Shown here: piece by piece, positions 10,352 through 22,700 of the stretch | Numbering within the stretch: the first letter of the stretch is position 1 | How the letters are laid out: each line of letters starts with the position of its first letter | Origin: Edaphochlamys debaryana | Taxonomy: Eukaryota; Chlorophyta; Chlorophyceae; Chlamydomonadales | Direction: 5' to 3' | DNA length: 64,000 nucleotides | NCBI GenBank assembly: GCA_016858145.1 | Contig: JAEHOE010000097.1 | Span: forward strand, 186,001 to 250,000 | The notes under the pieces: generated by a model | Told to the model about the DNA's origin: nothing | Seen by the model: the letters and a program-made list of their open reading frames with translations, nothing else | Databases searched by the model: none | Position numbers and translations under genes: made by a program

Positions 10352-13300
10352 TCAGCCATCCATGTCTGCAAAGTGCTGAAGTGTAATGCGCTGCAGCCCC
10401 ACGCGTAGCCCCCGCAGCAGCCGGTGGCTCTCCACGTCCCTTGCGTAGGCGGACAGCTGCAAACGGGCCAGCAAGCATGGAGCAAGGTCGGCAATGACGA
10501 AAGTTAAGAAGTGTCGGGTGTGAGGCGGCTGCCCCTGGACTAAGTCCCTGAGGAAGGGAGCTATAGAAGCCCTCATCAGGCAAGGCCTGTGGCACAGGCA
10601 AGTGTTCCCCTGTGAAGCTCGTACTGGTGCTGTACTGCGAGCCTACGCCCCGCACGGTCCCCACGTGCGCCGTACCCTGCCGTACCTGGTGGTACAGGTT
10701 CGCCAGCATGGGCGGCAGTCCGGCGGCCGCACGCCGCGACAGCTCCTCAGCCTCCTCAGCCTCGTCCCCCTCGGCCTCCGCCTCGCCCTCCGCGTCCCCC
10801 TCCTCTAGCGACACGGAGCAAGACACTGAGGCGGGCGCGAGTGGTGCCAGGGGCGGCCTGGGAGCCCAGATCGCGTCGCCCCAGTTCGCCGAGTCGTCGG
10901 CGTGTCGGGCTGCCACCGCCGCCGCCACCTCCGCCAGGAACGCGACGGCAGCGGCGCCGCCAGCGGTGGCGGCGTAGTCGGGCGGCGGCTGCGCCGCCGC
11001 CGCCAGCAGCGTCCGCGGGCCCCAGGCGGCGGTGGCTGCCGCCGCCGCCACCGTACCCGCCGCCTTGAGGCACCGCATGAGCAGATTCTCCAGGGCGGCG
11101 CTTGAAAGGTCACCGGCACGTACGGCGTCGTACAACCGCGCCGCCGCCTCGGCGGCGGCCGTTGCGGGTGCGGGTGCGATGGCCCATGCGGTAGGATCCA
11201 CGGGCCCCGCGGGGCGGCCCGACTCAGCTGAGGCTGGGGCGGGCTGAGTCCAGGAGGTGAGGCGGACCTCGCCCAGGATCTGTACGGTCCATCGGACGAT
11301 CTCGTCCATCCCGGATGACTCAGCCGAGTCGCCGTCTTTGGCGAAGGCGAGGAGCGACTCGCCCAGGCGCCCGCCATCAGCTGCTGCCGTGGCCACGTCA
11401 GCCTCAGTGCTGTCTCCTACAGCCTCAGGCCCGGCTGCCGAGGCGTCTGGCGGTGTTGCGTCTGGCGCCGGCGGCGATGGCAGAGGGCTCCCGGCGCTGC
11501 ATTCCTCGCCAACGGGTCCGGCATGCTCTCCAATACGGGGCTCGACCTCGCTGTGAGCCTCCTCTGCCTCGCTGACCTCGCCGGCAGCTGTCTCTGTAAT
11601 GGGGCCCTCGCCATCCCGGACCAGCTGCGCCGCCGCCTCCCTCCCCGCCTCCTTGGCCGCCTGTCGCTCCTCCGCTGCGCGGCGCTCCACCTCCCGCAGC
11701 ACCTCCCGCACCACGTGCCGCGCGTGCTCGTCCATGTGGTGCCGTACGGCACCCGGCACATGTGCCACGAGGCGCTGCAGGCACGCCACCTCGGCGCTGC
11801 GTGCGGCCAGGGAGGCGGCGGCCGCCACCGCCTCCTCGGGCACCGTGCCGGGAAGCAGGCCCTGCGGATGGAGGAAGGACGCCGGAGGATCGGGGGAAAC
11901 AGAGGGGATTGGCATGGGGGGGCCTTGGCGTGTGCCTGGGAGGATGCACGAAGTGGCAATCGAGGCCAACACCAGCAAGCCGAAAGCAGTTTACCCTCTT
12001 GTGGAATTCGTTCTAGGCCTATCTCGTTGGGGACAAATGACACATGCTGTAGTCACCCCCTCTTGAAGCCGCCTGAGTCGCAGAATGCCAGCGCTGCCGA
12101 GTGAATGCCACAGCGCCGGCCCGCCCCGACCGACGCACCTGCAGGGCCTTGAGTGCGTTCTCGTGCAGGTGCCGCCGCACCGCCGGCAGCGCCGCCTCCA
12201 GGCTGGCGGCGGTGGCGGCGGCGGTAGAAGCCTCTGCCGCCGCTGCGGCCGCCGCCACCGCCTCCGTCATGGGGAGCATGGGCGGATCGGCAGCCGCCGC
12301 CGCGGCCGCGGCCGCCGCCGCGGCTGCGTCGTCGCCCGCCGCCGCTGCGGCTTGGGCCACAGCATCAGCCTGTGGCGCCAAGGGGAGTCCAAGGTCAAGG
12401 CCAGCCGTCTGTTTACGCCTCGCTGCGGTGTTTCCCGCCCATGATCAGCCCCAGTCCTGGCATATCTGAGTGCAAGCCCGACGCCACTGTTTAACGGCGC
12501 AATTCCCCCAAGCATCTGATCCCTCCTCCTGCAGCCTTGTACACTACCCCCGCCCCCCGACCTAGCGCTCGCGCCCTCCACCCCCATGCCCCCCCGCTCG
12601 CCTGCCAGCGCTGCACTCGCTCCCGCAGGACCCCCCTCAGCGTGTCGGCCAGGCGCAGGAGGTGGTCGGAGGCGACCTGGGGGCGAGGAGGGGCGCACGA
12701 GGGTCGTTCAGTCAGGTGCTCGGGCTCGACATTGTTGTGGGGCATGGCCCCTGGCCACAGCACACAAGCCACTGCGCACGACAGCGCTCAGCGACCAGTC
12801 AGCGCGATAGCTCCCACAAGCCGTCAAGCCCCCCCTTGCCTCCCCACCCTCCCCTCCATCCCTCCCCTCCGCGTCCCCGCCCTCGCCTGCGGCACGATGA
12901 CCTCCAGCGCCGCCGCCGCCCCGTTGACCGCCAGCACCCCCGTGGCGTACGCCACCACGTCCCGCATGGGCACCGCGTGCTCCCCCGTGGAGTACTGCCC
13001 CAGCAGCGCCTGCGCCAGCGCCTGCTGCAGCGGGCTGGGGCCGGGCGCGGAGAGCACCTGCGGGGGTGGGTGAGTGGGAGGGTGGGGGTGGTGGGGGTTG
13101 AGGGGCGTAGAGAGGGAGGGAGAGAGCTGAGGAGGATAGGGACGAGAGGTGCGGGGCGCCGGGCGGGGCGGTGTTGGGTTGGCGTTGAGGAGCACGGCGC
13201 CAGCAAACAAGGGTCGCCGAGGCCGGACGCACCGCTTGCACGCTGGGGGGTATGGCGGCCGCGGCGGAGCCGGCCGCCGCCCCCGGTGCGCCGCCGACTC

Positions 13301-16300
13301 GCACCAGCGCGGCCGGCGGCACCCTGCGCGGCCCCAGCGGCCGCGGCTCCCCCCCGGGCGAGGAGGGCTGCAGCGCCTGCTGCTGCTGCTGCACTGTGGC
13401 GGCGGCGGCGGCGCGTTGCAGCACGCGTGAGGCCTCCTCAATGGCTGCAGCGGGCGCGATGGGGAGGAGGGGGAGGAGGGTCAACGCCGGGTTAGAGGGA
13501 AAGGGGTAGAAACAATGGTAAAGGGTGCCACCATGCCATGCCAACACGCATAAGCCCACGGCATGAGCCCGGCCCTGGCCCCACCTGGGCAGCACAGCTC
13601 TATGAGGCGAGCGTCGATCAGGCCGTCACTCTCCTACGGGTATGTCGTGGGGCGGAACAGCGAGGCAACGAGGGGGTCAGGTGGCGGATGAGAGCAACGC
13701 TTTGGGCTAGATTATTACCGGCTCCCTGCTGTCGGCGTCAGTTGCCCTGAAGCCCACCTGGAGGCTCTTCGCGAGCCAGCCGTCTCGCTCGGCCGCCGCC
13801 GCCCCTCTGGACGGAGACAGCGGGGCAGCGGCTTCCTCGTCCGCATCGTCACGCGGCGGCAGCACCAGGGCGGCCTCAGCGCCGCCGCCAGCCGCCGCCG
13901 CCGCCGCCGCTGCGCTCAGCGCCGCCGCCGCCGCCGCGGCGTGGGAGAGGGCCTCCTCCGCTGAGCTCCGGAGGCACAGGGCTGCCGTACAGAAGGACGC
14001 CTGCGTAGGCTGTAGCGCACGCGCCGCCAGCAGCCGCCGTAGCTGAGCCGTGATGGCGGTTAGGTACGGCAGTTGTACGGCAGCTGCGTCAGCGGAGAGG
14101 GCGCCGTCGGTGCCGGGCCCCATTTGGCCGTCGCCTGCGCCGTCCGGCGGGCAGCCTGCCGCCATGCGGCTGCCGTGAGTCATGTAGTACAGGTATTGCG
14201 CGACGGTTGGTACGACATGCACGAGCACGCCGCGCTCCTCCGCCAACCGCAGCAGCTGCAGTACATCCAACGGCGCGTGGCGCGGCGCAACCAGCGTCGG
14301 CGGCGCCGAGCCCCCAGCCCCCGGTTGGTGGTTGCACCTCGGCAACGCGATGCCGTACCGCGCAGCACCGTGCACGGATGCGAGGTACGACATGTACGAC
14401 GCGAGCGTGCCGGCGGCCACCACGTGATCGCCCAACGGCCCAACCGCAGAGGCGCTGCTGCTGCCGCGGGCGCCGCCGCCGCCGGCGGTTGCTGCTGCTG
14501 CGGCGGCGGCGGCGGCGGAGCCTGCGGACCCGGGCGGCTGAGCGCCGAGCGCCTTGAGCAGCATGGCCTGTGGGGAGCGGGTCCAGGGTTGCTTGGGTAG
14601 GGCGCGTGTTTTGTGCACAGGGCTAGGCCGTGGTGTTAGCTGAGGGTGGCAACGCGCCCAAAGCATTGCCAGGAGCGTTGCACTAGTTCCCAAGTGAACG
14701 CGTATCGTGACTGCAGCCCACCTGCAGAGCGCCCGCCATGTGGCGAGACAAAGCCGCCACCAGCGCCGCACTGTCCGTCAGCTCCAGGAACAGCACGTAC
14801 GGCCGCTGCGGCGGCGGAAAGTACGACAGCCGTACGAGCAGCGCCGTACACCTCGCCACGGGGCCGTACGTGTCCCGGCCGCCCTCGCCACCGCCGCCGG
14901 CTCCGCCGCCGCCACCCGGGGCCGTGCTGCTGCTGCTGAAGGCAGGGCCGCCGCCGCCGCCGCCGCCGTAGGCCCCGCTGCGTGACGGGAAGCCGCTGCC
15001 TGCGCCGCCGCCGCCAGCTCCACCGGGAAGCCCTCGGCTGCTTGCTGAGCCCTGCTGCGCGGGAGCCTGCGGGGGGTACGGGCGCAGCAATCTCAGCCCA
15101 GCAGCTAGGGGCCCAGTGGGCGAGAGGTGCCCATGCCACAAACGCCAAGCCCCGTCCCCAACCCGTTACCCCTTCCGCGCCGGCACTGCACCACAACCGA
15201 TGGGCCTCAGCCGTTCCTGGCCCCACACTGCACCCCCTCCCCATGCCCGCTGACCTGCATCCTCTGGTTGAGGCGCTGGAAGCGGGAGGGGTTGCGGCAG
15301 GCCAGCGAGGCGAGGTCCCCCTCCACCAGGCTCTCGCCCGTGGCGGCGGCCTGAGGCGCAGGCAGCAGGGAGGAGCGGCACGGGGTGATTGCGGCACAGG
15401 CGGTAGAGAGGAGGGACGAGCGCAACGAGCTTGCGACAGAGAATCAGACGAGAGCGGAGAAGGCATGGGGCTGGGATTGCGGCATAGGGTACCGCACGTG
15501 AAAGCAAGAGCGGAGAAGGCACGGGGCCTGGGCACGGGTGCTGGAGGAGGACTCTGGGCCCACCCGCCCGTGATCCCAATGCTTCGCGCGCCACCCTCCC
15601 CCACGCGCCTGAAGCACACAGCCGGCGAAGAGCTCTGCGAAGAAGGGCAGGTTCTCGGGGTGCAGGCAGGCCAGGACCTGGGGCGGGGGGGGGGGTTGCG
15701 GGCGGCATCACGGGGCGGCATCAAGGCGACCGGTGATGAGCCGGAGAGGTCGTGGCAACTACGGAACGCCGACACGAGGGTGTCGGGGAGATGGCTGTGC
15801 TTGTGAGTAAAGCCGTAGCGCAGCAGCATAGTAGAAAGCGACAGGTAGGGCGGACAGGCGCAGGCCGCACCTCAGCGCAGGAGTGCCGCAGCGGCGACAG
15901 CTGGTCGCTGAGGCCGGGGGCGGTGGCGGCGGCGCTGGAGGCATCGACTCCCTCGGTGCGGGCGACCAGGGCGGCGGCCTGTGCGGGGGGCAAGGAGGGC
16001 GGTGTGTTGGTGTGGCGCGTTACAGACGATGCACGCACACCGAGACTCTCGGTCAATGGCTCTCCTAGCCCCGTTCCAGCGGACGGACTCCCACTCAACC
16101 CCATCCCGTGGCCTCGTGCCTCCGTCCCGGCTCACCCCCACGCCGCCACCCCAAGCGCCCGCACGAACGCCACCACCCACGCCCGTCCCCAACATCCCGC
16201 ACCACCCCATCCTCCACATCCCCATCCCGCCTCCCCGACCTTCCACAGACCCACCTGCCGCACCACAGCGAAGAAGGCGTCTCGGCACCGTTCCCGGTTG

Positions 16301-19300
16301 GCGGCGCGGCGCTGGGGGTCGGCGGCGCGGGGGCGGTCGGGGCCGCTCTGCAGCATGGGGCCCACCAGGGGCAGCCGCGCGCCTGGGGGGCGGGGGCAGG
16401 GGCGGTGGTTTCGACGGGTGGATGGGCAGGGGATGGGCAGGGAGAGCCAAGGACCGGGAGCGCTCGTTGCGTCGAGCAAGGTCATGAGGCGAGGCGATAG
16501 TGGGATGAGCATGGGAGTGGTGAAACGCGGGGCCGGGGCCGATCGCGGTCAAGTTGGGGCGGGTGGGCAGGCGGCCTCAGGCCTGAACGAGTACCCCGCG
16601 AAATGAGCATATGCCTGAGCCGTACACGTGTGACTGTGTTCCCGCGATCTACGCACCCCCAAGCGCGTCGACGGCCTTGCTCCGCGCCAGGCTCCACTCC
16701 CGCCTCGCCGCCGCCGCCTCGGCCGCCTCCGCCAGCGCCGGCGCCGCCAGCCGCGCCGCCGCACACGCCGCCACCGCCGCCAGCAGGCGGTGGCCCAGGC
16801 CCGACAGCAGCCCCCCGCAGCGGGACAGTACGGCGCACGCGTACTGCACTGCCGTCCGGAGCGACCACGGCTCGCCGTACTCCCCTGCTTCCCCGGCGGC
16901 TCCTCCGGCGGCGGCGGCAGCGGCCGCGGCGGCGGCGAAGGACGCCCTGGCGGCGCCGGCGGGCAGGGCGCCCGCGCGGGGTGTGACGGCATCCCCCGCT
17001 GCGGCGGCCTCCGCCAGGAGGGCCTCCGGAGGGCAGGCCAGGAGGAACAGCAGCTCCGACACCTCGTCCTACGGATCACGGGTATCAGGAAGACGGTCTG
17101 GAGTTGGGGCTGGGGACCCACAGGGGAGCTGCAGGTGGTCTGCTAGCGTGTCACGAAGCCAGTCGAGGTGCACGGCGCTACACAATCCCTCCACCCCTGC
17201 CCACAGGACCCATCATGGACTCTGTGGCGGTGTGTACCTTTTCCGGCAAGTCCACTAACAACTAGACGCTCTCCCGCTCAGCTTCAAACTCCCTTGCCCA
17301 CCGGCCCGCGCTCCGGTCTCACGCCCTCCCCCGCACCTGCAGGCACCCCACGCGCCCCGACCCCAGCACCCAGGCGTGCAGCGCCGCAAGCCGCTCGTGC
17401 GCCTCGCACCAGGCAGGGCCCGGGATGGGCCCGGGGCCCGGGACGGGCCCGCAGCCGTCCGCCTCCGCCCTGCCGCCCGCGGCCGCCGCCGCCGCAGCCA
17501 CCGCGGGCGTGGTAGCGAGCTCGGCCGTCGCAAGGAGCAGCCCAGCCGCCGCCTTGCCGGGGCCCGGGCGGTCGCCGGGAGGATTTGTTACCGCCACTGC
17601 CACCGCGACTCCATCGGCCTCTGCTGGCATAGTGAGGTGCACGGCTGCGTGTGCTCCGGACGCTTCCATGAGGGATGGGCGGCCTTTGGGGTAGGAGGTG
17701 ACGGAGGGCGGGCTCAGCAGGCCCATGGCCGCCTGGGCCTGGGCCTGGGGCTGCGGGTGGGCCTGAGCCTGGGCCTCAGCGAGCGCGGCAATGGTCTGAC
17801 CCGCGGGGGTGGCGGGGGTCGGGGGTGCGCATGCGAAGGGGTTGTTGGCAGCCGCGACGGCGGCGGCGGCGGCGTTGCAGGGCGTCGTCGGCTGGTCAGC
17901 GGCGGCGCTGGCAGGGGTGGCGGCGGGGCCGCCGACGGGCTGGGGCTGTAACCGCTTGCGTCCTCCGTTGGGCTTAGGCCCCTGCTGCTGAGCGCGTGGG
18001 GCTTGGCTGGCGTCGGAAGGTGAAGGGGCGGAGATGGTTGGGGCGGTGAAGCAAGAGGACGTTGCAGCCGCGGAGGACGCGGGCGTGGGGGGTGGGTCGG
18101 CTGGGTGGTGAGAGAGGGAGAGGGACTGCGGGGATGGTTGCGAGACCGCCGGCTGCGGTGACGGCTTTGCCACGGGCTTGGGCACGATCCGCTTCACGCC
18201 GCCGCCCCCGCCTGCTCCGCCGCCGACCCCTGCGGGGCTGGCCCCGTTGGCGTTGGCGTGGGGGCTAGCGCCGGCAGGTGGACCCTGCCCCACCTTGTGT
18301 CCCTGCCCCTGCCCCTGGGGTTGGGGGTGGCTGGGCCCGCTCGCAGTGGACGGGGGCGTGCTGCCCCAGGCACCGCGCGGCTGGGGACCGCCTGGGGAAG
18401 CGGGCGGCAGGCCCCGGCCCCCTGCGCCTCCGCCGCCGCCCCGGCCGGCACCCCAGGCCCCCCCTGCCGCGGGAGTAATGCTGCCGGTGCTCCCCACGGA
18501 GGCAGAGGGGCTGCCGGCTGCCCACGCACCGCCGGGCGTGGGCCCGGCCCCGCCCCCACCGGGCCCGCCCGGGCCCAGCGAGTTGGGTGTCGTACTGGTG
18601 CCGTACGGCGACTTCCCAGGCCCACGCATGCGCTCGTCCAAGGCCGCCTGCTTCTTGCCGCTCATGCCGCTGACAGGACCCTGCGCCCAGGCACCTTGGA
18701 GCTTGCCGCCGCCGCCGCCGGCCCCGCCGCTGGGGGTCGGGTGGGGCGTGGTGGTGGCGGAGGCGGGGCCCCAGGCGGGGGAAGGCGCGGCTGCGGTGGA
18801 GGTGCCGGGCGTGGGGCCGCCTCCGCCTGCGCCGACGGAGTGGGCGGGTGCTGCCCATGAGGATGCCGGCGTGGCGGCCGGGGTGGCGGGGGTGGCGATC
18901 GGGGGTCGGGAGGAGGCGGGGAGGGCGGGGAAGGCGTTGGGGCTGGCGGGGGGCCCTGACGCGCCACTGGCAGACTGCGAGGGGACGGGGGGAGCGGTGA
19001 CGTGAAGGCTTTGTATGGACCGGATGCACTGCGTTGTTCCGCAGAGAGCATTCTCATCCCGGAGACCTGGACGTTCCAGCCGGCCCGGGCCCGGCGGCCG
19101 GCAGCTGTCCCGCCAGATGAGCAGCCAAACCCCCCTGCACCTCCTTCAGACCAAGCCCGCACCTGCTTCGCGCCCCTGCCAACCACTCCGTGCCTGCCCT
19201 GACGGATTGCGAGGCTGTGCCGCAGGTAGCCGCGCTTTGCGACGTGCAAGACAGCGTCGCGCAGGTCGGCGGGCGCGATCGGTGTTGCACCTGGGCCATC

Positions 19301-19420
19301 CTTGCTGCTCCGAAGGTAGTCAGCGAGCTGAACTACAGAATCATCGGCGATGATATTGTGCAGCCCATCAGTGGAAAGCTGCGTGTCCTGGAGCAGCCAG
19401 GAGAGCACCTGTCCCGCCAT
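10352..19420 (-). CDS. CDAN1: codanin-1 homologue
   Basis: Fifteen exons join in phase: 19420–19163, 18974–17337, 17068–16657, 16382–16255, 15978–15871, 15677–15609, 15350–15255, 15066–14722, 14567–13758, 13633–13585, 13444–13233, 13057–12887, 12676–12602, 12369–12139 and 11861–10686 (1926 codons). A final exon ends at 10352, but its junction is unresolved. Human codanin-1 (about 1230 residues) partners the histone chaperone ASF1. Recalled from memory, its blocks match in order: CRDAFFAVV (KQRDVFYEVL in human), LDVLQLLRLAEERGVLVHVV ([20 protein letters not shown]), LIDARLIELCCP (VVDQQLLYTCCP), and LLPGTVPEEAVAAAASLAAR followed by HARHVVREVLREVE ([20 protein letters not shown] followed by a similar helix). 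Extra length is a Gly/Pro/Ala-rich insert (residues about 90–560) and polyalanine loops. The last ~75 residues do not resemble the human C-terminus. Three introns appear to have GC donors. The gene is divergent from the one at 19787. Confidence 0.8.
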
Positions 19421-19786
19421 AATTTCAAAGCAGCTTGCGCTGCGGGGTGGTTTGCTGCTTCACGGCATCATTGTAGTGATGAGGACTGACGCTGTGGACT
19501 CTGTGAAGACTGGCTTTGGTCCAGGGCTTTCCGCGATCATTACTCTCGAGGGCCGGCCACATCGGCAGCCTGGGCGCCAGCGCACGGCCACCTGAGTCCA
19601 TACAGAAGCTACAACTAGCCTGCCCAACATTTGTATCTCGCAGCCTTGCACCCAACGCTTTCCGCCGCGCTCATCGGGTGTACCTCGCGGGCCAGCCTCA
19701 GAACCCTCTAATTTTGGTCAACCAGCAGTGCTGTAGACACTAAAGACTTAGAGGCGGCCCGCCTGCGCGGCGGTCGCCCGAGCCGG
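19421..19786. promoter_or_regulatory. short shared upstream region of a divergent gene pair
   Basis: Only 366 bases separate the codanin-1 homologue's ATG (minus strand) from the ATG of the 808-residue protein (plus strand), so both 5' UTRs and core promoters must lie here. No distinct TATA box was identified. If the plus-strand start lies further downstream the region is longer. Confidence 0.5.
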
Positions 19787-22700
19787 ATGCTCCTGCGACC
19801 GCCTGGCCCCAGCGCCGACCGCAGGACAGGCGCGAGCAGCTCATGGGGCGACCGCAGTCATGTGGGCGTGGGCCCACGGTCCTTGGCGCCCCGTGTGGCG
19901 CGAGCTCGCTCCGACCATGAGCAGGGCCCACGCCCGCACCTGCGCGTGCCTGCCTCCAACCCTCGGCGCCCCCCTCCGCCCCCCGGCCTTCTTGACAATG
20001 TGGACACAGCCGGGCCCAACGACTACCTAGGCTCTGGCGCGTTCTCGCCCCCGCCCGGGGCAAACGGCGACGACTTCGTAAACAGCGGGGGCCCATTCGG
20101 CGAGGCAGGCAGCGACGGCGTCAGGCCTGCTTCCAACGGTGCAAACAGCTCTGCACCACAACAGGAGGCAAAGGCTGCAGGCTCTACCAGTGGGTCCGGC
20201 CCCTCACAGAAGCCTCCACGACGGCGTTGGGTACCTCAGCCCGGCGATGACACCATCGACGCCATCCCTCCCAACCCGTACACGCCGTACGACGGCTACG
20301 GCAGCACGCCGTACGGCAATTCAACTGATTCTTACGCCTCTGCACCGCGACCCGAAGTCGGGCCTGGCGGCAGGGGTGGTTGGGATGAGCCGCCCGCCAC
20401 CGGAGAGGGATCGAGCGGGCCGGGCGGCGGCCCGGCGACGACCCCGTCCTCCGCCGGGCGGTCCTTCACACCGTCATCCGCAGCAGGGGCCTTCGCCGCT
20501 GACTCCCGCTTCCAGCCGGAGAGGTCGGAGCAGTTGCAGGGCCCTGCAGCAGCGGGGCCGGGGCCTGGCCCGAGCCCAGGCCAGAGCCAAGCGGGGGGCC
20601 GGGAAGGGTCCCTGCCAGAAGACTCCCCGGCGCTTCTGGGCTGGGGCGTCGTGTCCGACGACTGGGGCGACGTGCCCGTTCTGTCGGACTGGGGCGGGGG
20701 GCCCATGCAATCCGCTGATACGGGCTGGGATGACGCATCGCGGGGTGGGCCCTCTGCGGGCTCGAGGGCGGGGCCAGGTGGGAGCGGAGCAGCGGGCCCT
20801 GATGCCAGCGCGGCGCAGCAGTGGCCAGCGCCGCCGCCTGGCGGCGCCGGCGCCCCGTCGAGCAGCTCGGCCGATGACGGAGCGGCGTACTCTGCACGGC
20901 AGCCGTACGGCAGCAACCCGTACGACTCATCGTACGACGGTTGGGACCAGCGGTCCGTGCCGTTCACGGAGGACGTGCGGTACGGGTACGGTTCTGCTGC
21001 TGGAGCGCCGGGGGCGGGCCCGGCAGGGCCCGGGGCAGCGTACGGAAGCCCTTCGGCCACCGAGTGGGGCGCAGGCCCGACGGGTCCGGGCCAGGCCCAG
21101 GCGCCGCCGGGGTCGGGCTGGGCCCAGGCGGCGGCGGGCGGCGGAGCGGGGGCAGCAGGCGCAGGGCCGTACGGGGTGTTGCCTCCGTCCGACATCGTGC
21201 TGTTGTCAGGTCGAGACGTGGTGGGTCGGCGGATTCGATTGGGAGTAGGGAAATAGGGGTGGTGTCCTGCCCTGGGCGCACGTATGGGTTGAGGCCCCAG
21301 CTGGGCCCAAAGTTTGCACCGCCCACCCTGCCTCCTCACTGCGCGCCTCCCCCCGCAGTCCGGCATCCTGCCCCTGGCCCCCACGCCGGGGCAGGTGGAC
21401 TACTTCCAGCCCCGGAGCGTGACCGAGTGAGCGGGGGCGCCCGGGGGAGGACGGGGGTCGCGGGCTGTACCGCCTCCGTCAGGCAGCCCTCCATGGCTCC
21501 CTGGGGTGCGGCACCTCGGCCACGTTTAAGAGCACACGGCGACCCCTCTTCCCCGCCCCGCCTCTTCACCCCACCCAACCCCTCCCTCCCTTGCCACCTC
21601 CACCCCCCAAACAGGCGCATCGTGCAGCTGCTGGGCTCCGTGGGCGCCTCCGTGCTGCTGTCCAAGGCGGCGCTGCTGGCCACCCCCGCGCTGCTGTACC
21701 CCATATGGAGCCCCTGGGTGCGCGCGGGGCTGCGCAACGTGGACCTGGCGGCCAAGGGGTACGCGGCCATCGGGCTGTGGAGGGCGCAGGTGGGGTGGGA
21801 GTGGGAGGGGTGGGGCAGGGAAGGGTGGGAGGGGGAGGGGGAGGGTGGTAGCCTACGCCAGGGAAACGAAGCTTGAAGACGGGGGGAGGGGTGGCAAGAG
21901 GGCGGGGGAGCTGTGGAGGGCGCAGGTGGGGTGGGAGCGGGGGCGGGTGAGGGTGGAGGGAGGGTGGGGGGTGGAGGGGGAGGGTGGAGGGGTTGGCAAG
22001 GGGGCGGGGGAGGGGAAGGGGGTGTTGCTGGGGGGGCAGGAGGGCAGGCGAGGCAGAGGTGAGGGGTGGAGGAGGCAGGCGCTACTCCGGAGCGCAGGGC
22101 GGGACCTGGTGTCCCCTGATGTGAGACGTCCCTGTTGCGGTACGACCGGTACCTACCCCCAGCCAGGGGGCTGTGCGCAACGCTTCCTGCTCCTGACAGC
22201 CGCCCACATCACACCCACACATTCCTATGCCCCGGGCCCCGGGCTTTCGTTCCCGTCTCTAAGGCCGGCCGGTTAGTTACCGCACCTAAGTTTTCCCGGC
22301 CTTCACACGAGCAGCCCTGAACCCATGCCTGCATGCGCCCCCGCAGGTGATCGAGGTGTCGGTCGCCGGCGCGGGCCTGGGCTCGGCGCTGGGGCTGGGG
22401 CTGGGGCTGCGCGGCCCCCCGCTGGTATCCCTGCTGGTGGGCGACCCCTGGCAGGGGGGCGGCAGGGCCTCGCTGGACCTACCCTACCAGCCCAGGTGCG
22501 CAGGCTGGGGAGGGGCGGGATCGGGCGGGGGCCAGGCCATGCAATCGCAGGGGCTGCGAGGGGCTCGGCTACAGTGCTGTTGCTCTAAATGGATGTGCGC
22601 GGGGAATAAGGGCCTCAAGGGGACTCACGCACCCCCATGTCCCCACCACCGCTCCCCCGCCCGCCATCCCCATGCCCCATCCCCGCTCCGCCCCCCACCC

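Noticed and set aside
19787..21256. Frequent CGTACG/CCGTACGG palindromes as binding sites
   Set aside because: They fall mostly in coding exons where Tyr or Val/Arg codons meet G/C-ending codons, so codon preference explains them.
20332..21384. Long antisense open frame across the 808-residue protein gene
   Set aside because: GC-rich algal exons give long frames on both strands. The plus frame has matching splice sites and a conserved core; this one does not.
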